From: Methylococcaceae bacterium | GTDB taxonomy: Bacteria > Pseudomonadota > Gammaproteobacteria > Methylococcales > Methylomonadaceae | Direction of reading: 5' to 3' | Assembly (NCBI GenBank): GCA_003542275.1 | Contig: DPKY01000218.1 | Location: 298-6,508 of the forward strand | Length of the DNA: 6,211 bases | In this document: in pieces, positions 1 to 5,976 of the stretch | How positions within the stretch are numbered: position 1 is the stretch's first letter | Layout: each line of letters opens with the position of its first letter | Notes under the pieces: generated by a model | Told to the model about the DNA's origin: nothing | The model's database searches: none | What the model saw: only the letters and a program-made list of their open reading frames with translations | Program-made: the position numbers and the translations under genes

Positions 1-51
1 TGTGACGTTGCTCGCGTTCAAACTGTGTTAAACGAGATGGCGAGAGCGTAG
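1..51 (+). CDS. rpmC: 50S ribosomal protein L29, 3' end only
   Basis: This is the last 16 codons of a gene that begins upstream of the window, ending in TAG at 49-51. The visible peptide [16 protein letters not shown] matches the C-terminal helix of E. coli L29 (remembered as RDVARVKTLLNEKAGA). L29 is a small two-helix large-subunit protein near the peptide exit tunnel, where it contributes with L23 to the docking area for nascent-chain factors. It is followed after 1 nt by rpsQ, the normal order at the end of the S10 operon. The first visible residue is Cys where E. coli has Arg. The call rests on a short peptide, but the context makes it firm. Confidence 0.9.
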   Translation, partial: CDVARVQTVLNEMARA

Positions 52-52
52 T

Positions 53-316
53 ATGAGTGAAGATGCAGCGAAATTACGAACCATTACGGGGCGTGTTGTG
101 AGTGATAAGATGGACAAAACAATCACTGTTTTAGTCGAGCGCGTTGTAAAACACCCTGTTTATGGGAAATACATCAAACGCTCAACAAAGATGATGGCGC
201 ATGATGAAGAGAATACTTGCCAAGAAGGTGATGTGGTGGCAATTACTTCATGTCGTCCGATGTCCAAAAAGAAAACATTTAAATTAGTGCAAGTTTTAGA
301 GCGTACTAATAAATAA
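53..316 (+). CDS. rpsQ: 30S ribosomal protein S17
   Basis: The product is an 87-residue S17, a primary 16S rRNA binding protein with an OB-fold that helps fold the 5' domain of the small subunit. Recognisable blocks are [14 protein letters not shown] (residues 13-26), [15 protein letters not shown] (32-46) and [16 protein letters not shown] (59-74), all collinear with E. coli S17 (84 residues). The ATG at 53 lies 1 nt after the rpmC stop. A GAGAG at 42-46, inside rpmC, is the likely Shine-Dalgarno sequence, so the two genes are probably translationally coupled. The N-terminus is about three residues longer than in E. coli, which is common in the family. In E. coli this is the last gene of the S10 operon. 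It stops with TAA. Confidence 0.98.
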   Translation: MSEDAAKLRTITGRVVSDKMDKTITVLVERVVKHPVYGKYIKRSTKMMAHDEENTCQEGDVVAITSCRPMSKKKTFKLVQVLERTNK

Positions 317-357
317 TTCGTTAAACGCTTAATTTATATTTATTTTAGGAATAAATC
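317..357 (+). other. S10/spc operon junction, short AT-rich spacer
   Basis: This 41-nt spacer separates rpsQ from rplN. In E. coli the corresponding gap is much longer (roughly 160 nt from memory) and carries the spc promoter. Here it is AT-rich and contains TATATT (335-340) and TATTTT (341-346), which could pass as -10 elements. I see no acceptable -35 partner at 16-18 nt: TTCGTT at 317-322 is poor. It also holds the rplN ribosome binding site, AGGA at 347-350, 7 nt before the ATG. No terminator hairpin is visible. Read-through from the S10 operon into spc is the simplest reading. Confidence 0.6.
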
Positions 358-726
358 ATGATTCAGATGCAAACTAACCTTGAAGTCGCCGATAACAGCG
401 GCGCGAAAAAGGTCATGTGTATCAAAGTACTTGGTGGTTCACACAGGCGTTATGCCGGTATTGGCGATATCATTAAAGTCAGTGTGAAAGACGCAATTCC
501 CCGTGGTCGTGTTAAAAAAGGCGAAGTGTATAATGCGTTAGTGGTTCGCACAAGCAAAGGTGTTCGTCGCGCTGATGGTTCAGTTATTCGTTTTGATGGC
601 AATGCGGCTGTTATTTTAAATAACAATTTGCAACCATTGGGTACGCGTATTTTTGGGCCAGTAACGCGTGAACTGAGAGGTGAAAAATTTATGAAAATCA
701 TTTCATTAGCACCTGAAGTGTTATAG
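358..726 (+). CDS. rplN: 50S ribosomal protein L14
   Basis: The product is a 122-residue L14, a beta-barrel large-subunit protein at the subunit interface that takes part in an intersubunit bridge with 16S rRNA. Its position next to L19 on the ribosome is known from E. coli structures. Diagnostic blocks are [20 protein letters not shown] (residues 10-29), [21 protein letters not shown] (30-50) and [20 protein letters not shown] (100-119). The length is the usual 122. E. coli has 123, with one extra residue in the NNN-QP loop around 88-93. The start is set by AGGA at 347-350 and by exact agreement with the family N-terminus MIQ. It is the first gene of the spc operon in E. coli. It ends in TAG, which runs straight into the next gene's leader. 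Confidence 0.99.
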   Translation: MIQMQTNLEVADNSGAKKVMCIKVLGGSHRRYAGIGDIIKVSVKDAIPRGRVKKGEVYNALVVRTSKGVRRADGSVIRFDGNAAVILNNNLQPLGTRIFGPVTRELRGEKFMKIISLAPEVL

Positions 727-730
727 GCTT

Positions 731-744
731 GGGAGTTGACTATG
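731..744 (+). promoter_or_regulatory. Ribosome binding site that fixes the rplX start
   Basis: GGGAG at 731-735 is followed by 6 nt and then ATG at 742-744. An in-frame TTG at 736-738 touches the Shine-Dalgarno sequence with no spacer, so it cannot be served by it. The ATG gives the family-like N-terminus [10 protein letters not shown]. This supports 742 over 736 as the rplX start. Confidence 0.85.
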
Positions 745-1059
745 CAAAAAATCAAAACAGGTGATGAAGTGATTGTCCGCGTTGGCAAAGATAAAGGCAA
801 AAGCGGTCGTGTCACACGCGTCTTGAAAAACAATAAAATACTTGTTGAAGGTATCAATCAGGTAAAAAGAAGTCAAAAACCCAATCCTAATACAGGAACG
901 CAAGGCGGTTTTGTGACGCAAGATATGCCGATTGAAATTTCAAATGTCGGGTTGTATAACCCTGTAACAAAAAAAGCGGATCGAGTCGGCTTTAGATTTC
1001 TTGAAGATGGAAAGAAAGTAAGATACTTTAAGTCCACTAATGAAGTTGTCGATGCGTAA
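742..1059 (+). CDS. rplX: 50S ribosomal protein L24
   Basis: The product is a 105-residue L24, an assembly-initiating large-subunit protein that binds the 5' domain of 23S rRNA and sits near the tunnel exit. The N-terminal KOW motif covers about residues 5-32, with [10 protein letters not shown] at 15-24. It is followed by LVEGINQVK and, near the C-terminus, [20 protein letters not shown], all collinear with E. coli L24 (104 residues). The start chosen is ATG 742. The reading frame is open two codons further to a TTG at 736, but that codon abuts the ribosome binding site and would add residues absent from the family. It lies 15 nt after rplN and 8 nt before rplE. In E. coli the downstream rplX-rplE junction is where S8 represses the operon. 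Confidence 0.97.
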   Translation: MQKIKTGDEVIVRVGKDKGKSGRVTRVLKNNKILVEGINQVKRSQKPNPNTGTQGGFVTQDMPIEISNVGLYNPVTKKADRVGFRFLEDGKKVRYFKSTNEVVDA

Positions 1060-1067
1060 GGTGAGTC

Positions 1068-1607
1068 ATGGCTAGATTAGAAGCAGTATATAAAGAAAAA
1101 ATTCGCCCTGCATTGATTGAACAGTTTGGTTACAAATCTGTTATGCAGGCACCGCGTATTACGAAAATCACGCTCAATATGGGGGTGAGTGGCGCTGTGG
1201 CTGATAAAAAAGTTTTGCAGTCTGCGGTGAGCGACATGGAAAAAATTGCTGGTCAAAAGCCAGTGGTTACTTTAGCGAGAAAATCTATTGCGGGATTTAA
1301 AATTCGTGATGATATGCCAATTGGTTGTAAGGTGACGTTGCGTAGTGATAGAATGTACGAATTTTTGGATCGATTGATCAGTATTTCTATTCCGCGTATT
1401 CGTGATTTTAGAGGACTGAATCCCAAAAGCTTTGATGGTCGCGGTAACTATTCAATGGGGGTAAAAGAGCAAATTATTTTCCCCGAAATTGATTACGATA
1501 AAATTGATATGCTACGCGGTATGGATATCACCATCACAACGACAGCTCGAACCAATGAAGAAGGTTTGGCCTTGTTGAAGTTGTTTAATTTTCCATTTAA
1601 GCACTAG
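1068..1607 (+). CDS. rplE: 50S ribosomal protein L5
   Basis: The product is a 179-residue L5, exactly the E. coli length. L5 binds 5S rRNA together with L18 and L25, forms part of the central protuberance, and contacts the P-site tRNA and S13 in the small subunit. Recognisable segments are [10 protein letters not shown] (31-40), [19 protein letters not shown] (62-80), RIRDFRGL (110-117), [19 protein letters not shown] (120-138) and the C-terminal FNFPFKH. The ribosome binding site AAGGTGA (1058-1064) overlaps the rplX TAA stop, 3 nt before the ATG counted from its end, which implies coupling. In E. coli, S8 binds the mRNA around this start codon to shut down the spc operon. No convincing copy of the 16S helix 21 core is visible here by eye. 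Confidence 0.99.
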   Translation: MARLEAVYKEKIRPALIEQFGYKSVMQAPRITKITLNMGVSGAVADKKVLQSAVSDMEKIAGQKPVVTLARKSIAGFKIRDDMPIGCKVTLRSDRMYEFLDRLISISIPRIRDFRGLNPKSFDGRGNYSMGVKEQIIFPEIDYDKIDMLRGMDITITTTARTNEEGLALLKLFNFPFKH

Positions 1608-1619
1608 AGGTGATGTATC
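1606..1619 (+). promoter_or_regulatory. Strong ribosome binding site of rpsN overlapping the rplE stop
   Basis: AGAGGTGAT (1606-1614) begins with the last two bases of the rplE TAG stop and is followed by 5 nt before the rpsN ATG at 1620. GGTGAT (1609-1614) extends pairing to the 3' part of the anti-Shine-Dalgarno sequence. It is one of the best matches in the window. The overlap with the stop suggests that ribosomes finishing rplE reinitiate at rpsN. Confidence 0.85.
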
Positions 1620-1925
1620 ATGGCAAAAAAATCAATGATTGCGCGTGAAGAGAAACGCAAACAATTAGTTAAGAAATTCGATGCTAAACGTAAATCTTTA
1701 AAAGAAATTATTAGAGATCCTAATGCCTCTTTTGAGGATAAGGAGTCTGCTCATGTGCAACTTCAAAAATTACCTAGAGACTCTAGTGCCTCACGAGTGC
1801 GTAACCGTTGCAATTTAACAGGTCGTCCTCATGGGTACTATCGTAAATTTGGCTTGAGCCGTAACAAATTACGTGAAGCAACTATGCGCGGTGACGTGCC
1901 TGGTGTTGTGAAAGCGAGTTGGTAA
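1620..1925 (+). CDS. rpsN: 30S ribosomal protein S14, zinc-free (C-minus) form
   Basis: The product is a 101-residue S14, a late-binding protein in the head of the small subunit next to S3, S10 and S19. The length and sequence match the long proteobacterial form. The family block [20 protein letters not shown] lies at 59-78, followed by [23 protein letters not shown] to the end. Only one cysteine (64) is present, so this is the form that lacks the CxxC...CxxC zinc ribbon found in the 61-residue S14 of many Gram-positives. The N-terminal [13 protein letters not shown] is typical. It lies 12 nt after rplE with a very strong ribosome binding site, and 32 nt before rpsH. It stops with TAA. Confidence 0.99.
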   Translation: MAKKSMIAREEKRKQLVKKFDAKRKSLKEIIRDPNASFEDKESAHVQLQKLPRDSSASRVRNRCNLTGRPHGYYRKFGLSRNKLREATMRGDVPGVVKASW

Positions 1926-1957
1926 TTTCTGTTGGATTAATTTTGGAGAATTAGACA

Positions 1958-2353
1958 ATGAGTATGACAGATCCAGTAGCAGATATGCTAACACGCATCA
2001 GAAATGGCCAGTCTGCTGGAAAAAAATTTATAAAGCAACCTTCTTCTAAACTAAAAGTTTCTATTGCAAAAGTTCTAAAAGAAGAAGGTTATATTCAGGA
2101 TTTTAGCACCGAAACAAACGGCAGTCACACAGAGATGACGGTTGATTTGAAGTATTACAAAGGTGCTCCTGTTATTGAAAGTATTAAACGAATCAGCAGA
2201 CCTGGTTTGCGGATTTATAAATCGAAAGATGAATTGCCTAAAGTTCTTGGCGGACTGGGTATTGCGATTGTGTCAACTTCAAATGGAGTGATGACAGATA
2301 GAGCAGCCCGCGCTATTGGACATGGTGGTGAAGTCATTTGCACAGTTTGCTAA
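1958..2353 (+). CDS. rpsH: 30S ribosomal protein S8, predicted operon repressor
   Basis: The product is a 131-residue S8 (130 in E. coli). S8 binds helix 21 of 16S rRNA early in assembly and, in E. coli, represses translation of the spc operon by binding mRNA at the rplX-rplE junction. Visible features are [18 protein letters not shown] (1-18), [19 protein letters not shown] (28-46), [10 protein letters not shown] (79-88), and the RNA-binding C-terminal segment [13 protein letters not shown] (106-118). The ATG at 1958 is preceded by GGAGAA at 1945-1950 with a 7-nt spacer. A second ATG at 1964 would remove only MS and lies further from that site. The protein ends in ICTVC, with a terminal Cys where E. 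coli has Ala. Whether repression works here cannot be seen from the sequence. Confidence 0.98.
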   Translation: MSMTDPVADMLTRIRNGQSAGKKFIKQPSSKLKVSIAKVLKEEGYIQDFSTETNGSHTEMTVDLKYYKGAPVIESIKRISRPGLRIYKSKDELPKVLGGLGIAIVSTSNGVMTDRAARAIGHGGEVICTVC

Positions 2354-2366
2354 CATAGGCGTAGTT

Positions 2367-2900
2367 ATGTCAAGAATTGCTAAAGCCCCTGTTGCTATTC
2401 CAAAAGGTGTCGATATTAAAATTGACGGCGATAATCTTACCGTAAAAGGTGCTAAAGGTCAGTTGTCCTTCAACCTTAATTCGCTCGTTAGCCTCGATGT
2501 AGCTGAGAATGTCATTTCAGTTCAGTGGGATAGTGCAGATAAAAATGCAACAGCTCAAGCAGGTACAACAAGAGCTATTGTAAACAATATGATAACCGGC
2601 GTTTCTGCTGGTTTTGAAACAAAACTGACACTCATTGGTGTCGGTTATAGAGCACAAGCAAAAGATAATGTTTTAAATCTTGCGCTGGGTTTTTCTCATC
2701 CTATTGATTTTGTTGTTCCAGCGGGTGTGACTGTTGAAACACCAAGTCAAACAGAGATTGTTCTTAAAGGCAGTGACAAACAATTAATTGGCGAAGTAGC
2801 TGCAAAAATTCGCGCATATCGGCCACCTGAGCCCTATAAAGGGAAGGGTGTGCGTTATACCGATGAGCATGTTGCTAGAAAAGAAGCTAAGAAAAAATAA
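2367..2900 (+). CDS. rplF: 50S ribosomal protein L6
   Basis: The product is a 177-residue L6, the same length as in E. coli. L6 has two similar alpha/beta domains and binds the sarcin-ricin loop region of 23S rRNA near the factor-binding site. Recognisable are [19 protein letters not shown] (1-19), [20 protein letters not shown] (about 92-111) and the C-terminal signature [11 protein letters not shown] (154-164), followed by a lysine-rich tail. The frame is open upstream to a TTG at 2316 inside rpsH, which would add 17 residues found in no L6 that I know. The ATG at 2367, with AGG at 2357-2359 and a 7-nt spacer, gives the canonical MSR start. That ribosome binding site is weak, so coupling to rpsH (13 nt upstream) is likely. 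It stops with TAA. Confidence 0.98.
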   Translation: MSRIAKAPVAIPKGVDIKIDGDNLTVKGAKGQLSFNLNSLVSLDVAENVISVQWDSADKNATAQAGTTRAIVNNMITGVSAGFETKLTLIGVGYRAQAKDNVLNLALGFSHPIDFVVPAGVTVETPSQTEIVLKGSDKQLIGEVAAKIRAYRPPEPYKGKGVRYTDEHVARKEAKKK

Positions 2901-2911
2901 GGTCGCACGAT

Positions 2912-3265
2912 ATGGATAAGAAACAAGCTCGTATGAAACGCGCATTGAAATTGCGTAGTCAAATAAAAAAATTAGGTGCGACTCGATTGTCGATTCATAA
3001 GACATCGCGGCACATTTACGCACAAATTATTAGTGGCGATGGCACAACAACGCTGGCGAGTGCGTCAACTAATCAAGCTGATTTGAGAAGTATTGTTAAC
3101 GGTTCAAATAATATAGCCGCTGCAGCACTTGTTGGTAAAAGCGTTGCTGAAAAAGCGCTTGCCGTTGGCGTGACTGACGTTGCTTTTGATCGTTCGGGAT
3201 TTAAATATCACGGTTGTGTTAAAGCCTTAGCCGATGCCGCTCGTGAAGCTGGCTTGAAATTTTAG
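2912..3265 (+). CDS. rplR: 50S ribosomal protein L18
   Basis: The product is a 117-residue L18, the E. coli length. L18 binds 5S rRNA and, with L5, joins it to 23S rRNA in the central protuberance. The sequence starts [11 protein letters not shown] with a basic N-terminal tail, then has [20 protein letters not shown] (21-40), [14 protein letters not shown] (70-83), and the C-terminal [10 protein letters not shown] (92-101) followed by [13 protein letters not shown]. Residue 102 is Cys (TGT at 3215-3217), whereas E. coli and most homologues I recall have Arg in YHGRV. The ribosome binding site AAGG (2899-2902) overlaps the rplF stop, 9 nt before the ATG. It ends in TAG, which forms part of the next gene's ribosome binding site. 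Confidence 0.98.
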   Translation: MDKKQARMKRALKLRSQIKKLGATRLSIHKTSRHIYAQIISGDGTTTLASASTNQADLRSIVNGSNNIAAAALVGKSVAEKALAVGVTDVAFDRSGFKYHGCVKALADAAREAGLKF

Positions 3266-3274
3266 GAGAATACA

Positions 3275-3778
3275 ATGGCTACAGCACCTGCTCAAGGTTC
3301 AACTGACGGCTTACAAGAGAAATTAGTGAACGTCAGACGCGTTGCTAAAGTGGTTAAAGGTGGTCGTGTTTTTGGTTTCACCGCTTTGACCGTTGTTGGT
3401 GATGGTGAAGGTCGTGTGGGTTATGGCGTAAGCAAAGCACGCGAGGTTCCTATTGCTATTCAAAAATCATTAGAGCAAGCACGCAAAAATATGCGTAAAG
3501 TTGAATTGAAAGGCGACACCTTGCAATATGCCGTAACGAATACAACGGGCGCAGCGAAGGTTTATATGCAACCTGCTTCTGAAGGAACGGGTATCATTGC
3601 CGGTGGTGCGATGCGTGCGGTTTTTGAAGTAGTTGGTGTTCACAATGTCCTAGCAAAATGTATCGGGACAAATAATCCAATTAACGTCGTTCGTGCTACA
3701 ATTAACGGTTTAACGGCAATGCGTAATGCTCATCAAATTGCCGCGAAGCGTGGTTTATCTGTTGAACAGATCAAGTAG
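3275..3778 (+). CDS. rpsE: 30S ribosomal protein S5
   Basis: The product is a 167-residue S5, the E. coli length. S5 lies near the mRNA entry channel and the decoding region and contributes to translational accuracy. The N-terminal double-stranded RNA-binding domain includes [19 protein letters not shown] (13-31). This segment corresponds to the loop in which E. coli spectinomycin-resistance changes are known. The next blocks are [19 protein letters not shown] (33-51), [20 protein letters not shown] (101-120) and [13 protein letters not shown] (134-146). The loop has Ala24 where E. coli has Ser22. I would not infer resistance from that. A strong AGGAGAA (3264-3270) overlaps the rplR TAG stop and precedes the ATG by 4 nt. 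It stops with TAG. Confidence 0.99.
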   Translation: MATAPAQGSTDGLQEKLVNVRRVAKVVKGGRVFGFTALTVVGDGEGRVGYGVSKAREVPIAIQKSLEQARKNMRKVELKGDTLQYAVTNTTGAAKVYMQPASEGTGIIAGGAMRAVFEVVGVHNVLAKCIGTNNPINVVRATINGLTAMRNAHQIAAKRGLSVEQIK

Positions 3779-3787
3779 GTATTGAAG

Positions 3788-3970
3788 ATGAGTAATATGT
3801 TAAATGTCACCATGACGAAAAGTCGCTTTGGTCGATTGCCAAATCATCGTGCATGCTTAAAGGGTTTGGGGTTGCGTAAAATTAACCAAACCGTTAGCGT
3901 ACTAAACACCCCTGAAAACAGAGGGATGATCAACAAAGTAGCATATATGCTTAAGGTTGAGGAGGTTTAA
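3788..3970 (+). CDS. rpmD: 50S ribosomal protein L30
   Basis: The product is a 60-residue L30 (59 in E. coli), a small alpha/beta protein that binds 23S rRNA. Core residues [20 protein letters not shown] (7-26), [10 protein letters not shown] and [20 protein letters not shown] align with E. coli L30, including the invariant TP.(I/N)RGMIN.V block. The frame continues two codons upstream to a TTG at 3782. GGT at 3778-3780, overlapping the rpsE stop, is only 1 nt from that TTG but 7 nt from the ATG at 3788, so the ATG is preferred. Another ATG at 3797 would drop three residues and cannot be excluded. The stop TAA shares its last base with the rplO start (TAATG), and the rplO ribosome binding site lies within the last codons. 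Confidence 0.95.
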   Translation: MSNMLNVTMTKSRFGRLPNHRACLKGLGLRKINQTVSVLNTPENRGMINKVAYMLKVEEV

Positions 3971-4404
3971 TGTTTTTAAATACGATTAAAGCTAGTGATG
4001 GGGCACGCAAAAAATCGAGACGTGTCGGTCGTGGTATTGGCTGTACGATGGGTAAAACCTGTGGACGTGGTCACAAAGGGCAAAAAGCGCGTAGTGGCGG
4101 TTTTCATAAAGTCGGCTTTGAAGGCGGTCAAATGCCATTGCAACGCAGATTGCCTAAAATTGGCTTTACGTCGCACAAATCAAAATACACATCAGAAGTT
4201 CGCTTGAGCGAACTCAATGGTTTATCTGTTGATGTCATTGATTTGAAAGCATTGATTGACGCGAACATTGTGCCGATTTTCACTAAAAATGCTCGTGTGA
4301 TTAAATCAGGCGAGTTGACTAAAGCTGTTACTATCAAAGGTGTGAAAGTCACGGTAGGCGCAAAAGAATCAATAGAAGCGGTTGGCGGCAAAGTAGAGGT
4401 ATAA
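3970..4404 (+). CDS. rplO: 50S ribosomal protein L15
   Basis: The product is a 144-residue L15, the E. coli length. L15 is a late-assembly large-subunit protein with a long glycine- and arginine-rich N-terminal extension that threads into 23S rRNA, and a globular C-terminal domain. The extension contains GRGIG (20-24), [17 protein letters not shown] (29-45) and [19 protein letters not shown] (50-68). The C-terminal domain ends [15 protein letters not shown]. Cys25 and Cys31 flank TMGKT, where E. coli has Ser and Gly. The start overlaps the rpmD stop by 1 nt, with AGGAGG at 3960-3965 and a 4-nt spacer. This is the tightest coupling in the window. It is followed after 2 nt by secY. Confidence 0.98.
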   Translation: MFLNTIKASDGARKKSRRVGRGIGCTMGKTCGRGHKGQKARSGGFHKVGFEGGQMPLQRRLPKIGFTSHKSKYTSEVRLSELNGLSVDVIDLKALIDANIVPIFTKNARVIKSGELTKAVTIKGVKVTVGAKESIEAVGGKVEV

Positions 4405-4406
4405 AA

Positions 4407-5729
4407 GTGAGTGTATCAAGAGCACAAATGGCAAATAGAACCGGTGATTTCTCTGAGTTAAAAGCAAGACTGCTTTTTGTGCTGGGGGCGTTTGTTGTTT
4501 ATCGTATTGGCGCACATATTCCCGTGCCCGGTATTGATCCCAAAGCGTTGGCCGCAATGTTTGCACAGCAAAGCGGTTCTATTTTGGACATGTTTAATAT
4601 GTTCTCTGGTGGTGCTCTGATGCGTTTGAGTTTGTTTGCGTTAGGGATTATGCCTTATATTTCCTCTTCAATTATCATGCAATTGATGACGGTTGTTATA
4701 CCGTCAATGGAGCAGATGAAAAAAGACGGTGAACTGGGGCGGCGGAAAATTTCACAGTTCACGCGTTATGGAACGGTGTTTTTGGCTACGTTTCAAGGTA
4801 TTGGTATTTCCCTAGCGCTTCAGAATCAAACGGCTGGTGGTTTGTCGGTTGTTCTCAATCCTGGTATAGGTTTTGTAGCCATTACAACGGTGACGCTGGT
4901 GACCGGCACAATTTTTTTAATGTGGCTAGGTGAGCAAGTAACCGAACGAGGCATTGGCAACGGCATCTCTATGATTATCTTTGCAGGTATCGTTTCTGGT
5001 TTGCCTAAAGCGGTAGGAAGTACCTTTGAGCTTGTACGTACGGGTGAAATGAGTAGTGCCTTTATTGTGCTACTCTTTTTGATTTCCATTTCAGTAACGA
5101 TGTTGGTTGTTTTTGTTGAAAGAGGGCAACGTCGCATCATCATAAATTACCCAAAACGTCAACAAGGTCGTAAGCTATATTCAGGGCAAAGTAGCTTTTT
5201 GCCGTTAAAATTAAATATGGCAGGGGTTATTCCACCTATTTTTGCTTCTAGTATCATTCTTTTCCCCGCAACCATTGCAGGGTGGTTTGGTAAAACAGAA
5301 GGTTTTGGATGGATGCAAGATATCGCCACGCTCCTTTCGCCAGGTCAGCCCGTTTATGTTATCTTTTATGCCTTAGCGATTGTGTTCTTTTGTTTCTTCT
5401 ACACGGCGTTGGTGTTTAATTCTAAAGAAACGGCTGAAAATTTGAAAAAATCTGGTGCTTTTTTGCCTGGTATTAGACCAGGTATTCAGACCAGTCTCTA
5501 TATAGACAAGGTTATGACACGGTTGACGTTGATCGGTGCTTTTTACATCACGTTAGTTTGTCTTTTGCCAGAGTTTTTAATTGTTTATTGGAATGTTCCA
5601 TTTTACTTTGGCGGAACCTCGTTGCTTATCATTGTGGTGGTTGTTATGGATTTTATTTCTCAGATGCAAACGCACATTATGTCTCAGCAGTATGAAGGGT
5701 TGATGAAAAAAGCTAACTTGAAAAAGTAA
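4407..5729 (+). CDS. secY: Preprotein translocase channel subunit SecY
   Basis: The product is a 440-residue SecY (443 in E. coli), the inner-membrane channel that, with SecE and SecG, carries unfolded proteins across or into the membrane, driven by SecA or the ribosome. Ten hydrophobic segments are visible at about 21-40, 61-98 (including the plug helix at 61-73), 119-138, 151-173, 183-205, 217-237, 271-292, 315-337, 369-392 and 395-417. Conserved loops include [13 protein letters not shown] (111-123), [15 protein letters not shown] (174-188), [19 protein letters not shown] (237-255) and [13 protein letters not shown] (347-359). The C5-loop Arg357 needed for SecA-driven transport in E. coli is present. 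The start is GTG at 4407, 6 nt after GAGGT (4396-4400). An ATG at 4428 is a less likely alternative that would remove seven residues. Confidence 0.98.
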   Translation: MSVSRAQMANRTGDFSELKARLLFVLGAFVVYRIGAHIPVPGIDPKALAAMFAQQSGSILDMFNMFSGGALMRLSLFALGIMPYISSSIIMQLMTVVIPSMEQMKKDGELGRRKISQFTRYGTVFLATFQGIGISLALQNQTAGGLSVVLNPGIGFVAITTVTLVTGTIFLMWLGEQVTERGIGNGISMIIFAGIVSGLPKAVGSTFELVRTGEMSSAFIVLLFLISISVTMLVVFVERGQRRIIINYPKRQQGRKLYSGQSSFLPLKLNMAGVIPPIFASSIILFPATIAGWFGKTEGFGWMQDIATLLSPGQPVYVIFYALAIVFFCFFYTALVFNSKETAENLKKSGAFLPGIRPGIQTSLYIDKVMTRLTLIGAFYITLVCLLPEFLIVYWNVPFYFGGTSLLIIVVVVMDFISQMQTHIMSQQYEGLMKKANLKK

Positions 5730-5749
5730 ATCATGGCTTGCCTGTCTAT

Positions 5750-5766
5750 TTTTAATTTTATTAAAA
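5750..5766 (+). repeat. AT-only inverted repeat in the secY-rpmJ gap
   Basis: TTTTAAT (5750-5756), a TTT loop (5757-5759) and ATTAAAA (5760-5766) form a perfect 7-bp inverted repeat made only of A and T. It sits 7 nt before the rpmJ ribosome binding site GGAGA (5774-5778), in a 53-nt gap. It is not a standard terminator: it has no GC in the stem and is followed by GGGT rather than a T-run. In an AT-rich gap it may be chance. Confidence 0.4.
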
Positions 5767-5782
5767 GGGTCTTGGAGATTCT

Positions 5783-5896
5783 ATGAAAGTTCGCGCATCT
5801 GTAAAAGTTATTTGCAGAAAATGCAAAGTTGTAAAAAGAAATGGTGTTGTACGCGTTATTTGCGAAGACGGAAGACATAAACAACGCCAAGGGTGA
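5783..5896 (+). CDS. rpmJ: 50S ribosomal protein L36, zinc-binding form
   Basis: This 37-codon gene was found by translating the gap between secY and rpsM. The product reads [20 protein letters not shown] and continues [17 protein letters not shown], matching E. coli L36 (38 residues) with one residue fewer before the HKQRQG end. Cys11, Cys14, Cys27 and His32 provide the CxxC...C...H zinc ligands, so this is the zinc-containing C-plus form. L36 binds 23S rRNA near the base of the L7/L12 stalk and stabilises local folding late in assembly. GGAGA at 5774-5778 precedes the ATG by 4 nt. It is the last gene of the spc operon in gammaproteobacteria. It is the only gene in the window with a TGA stop. 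Confidence 0.98.
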   Translation: MKVRASVKVICRKCKVVKRNGVVRVICEDGRHKQRQG

Positions 5897-5905
5897 TTTT
5901 AAAAA

Positions 5906-5933
5906 TTGCTCTATCATTGTAATATGTTATAAT
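5906..5933 (+). promoter_or_regulatory. Predicted alpha operon promoter (extended -10)
   Basis: TATAAT at 5928-5933 is a perfect -10 hexamer and is preceded by TG at 5925-5926, giving the full extended element TGTTATAAT. A partial -35, TTGCTC (5906-5911, three of six consensus bases), lies 16 nt upstream. This is by far the best sigma-70 promoter in the window, in a 79-nt gap where E. coli also starts its alpha operon. Transcription would begin near 5940, leaving a leader of about 35 nt before rpsM. No terminator for the upstream spc transcript is visible between rpmJ and this site, so read-through is also possible. Confidence 0.8.
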
Positions 5934-5945
5934 CATATACTTAAC

Positions 5946-5976
5946 TTTAGAAGCCATACTCAGGGGAGTATCTAAA
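5946..5976 (+). promoter_or_regulatory. rpsM leader stem-loop enclosing the ribosome binding site
   Basis: An inner perfect 6-bp stem, ATACTC (5956-5961) with GAGTAT (5966-5971), closes an AGGG loop (5962-5965). An outer perfect 5-bp stem, TTTAG (5946-5950) with CTAAA (5972-5976), stacks on it with a 5-nt AAGCC bulge (5951-5955) on the 5' side only. The rpsM Shine-Dalgarno sequence AGGGGAG (5962-5968) lies in the loop and inner stem, and the A of the ATG lies in the outer stem. This could gate translation of S13. In E. coli the alpha operon is repressed by S4 binding a pseudoknot at this place. A role for S4 here is inference. Confidence 0.6.

Noticed and set aside
736..741. TTG as the rplX start
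   Set aside because: It directly touches the GGGAG ribosome binding site and would add residues outside the family. ATG 742 has a proper 6-nt spacer.
450..857. Long open frame on the minus strand across rplN and rplX
   Set aside because: It lies antisense to two certain ribosomal protein genes, resembles no family I know, and is explained by the codon pattern of the sense genes.
2316..2366. 17-residue N-terminal extension of L6 starting from TTG 2316
   Set aside because: It would lie inside rpsH and give L6 194 residues. The ATG at 2367 gives the canonical 177-residue protein starting MSR.
3782..3787. TTG as the rpmD start
   Set aside because: It has only 1 nt of spacing from the ribosome binding site. 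ATG 3788 has 7 nt and gives the expected length.
3995..4207. Second + strand open frame inside rplO
   Set aside because: It is in another frame within the well-matched rplO gene, has no recognisable product, and has no clear ribosome binding site.
4826..5143. Minus-strand open frame inside secY
   Set aside because: It is fully contained in secY on the opposite strand, and its composition mirrors the hydrophobic secY codons. There is no independent support.
5738..5764. Possible promoter before rpmJ (TTGCCT with TATTAA)
   Set aside because: The spacing is only 15 nt and both hexamers are imperfect. In an AT-rich gap such a match is expected by chance.
5896..5910. Possible terminator after rpmJ (ATTTTAAAAAT)
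   Set aside because: It is a short AT palindrome with no GC stem and no following T-run, so it is not a rho-independent terminator.
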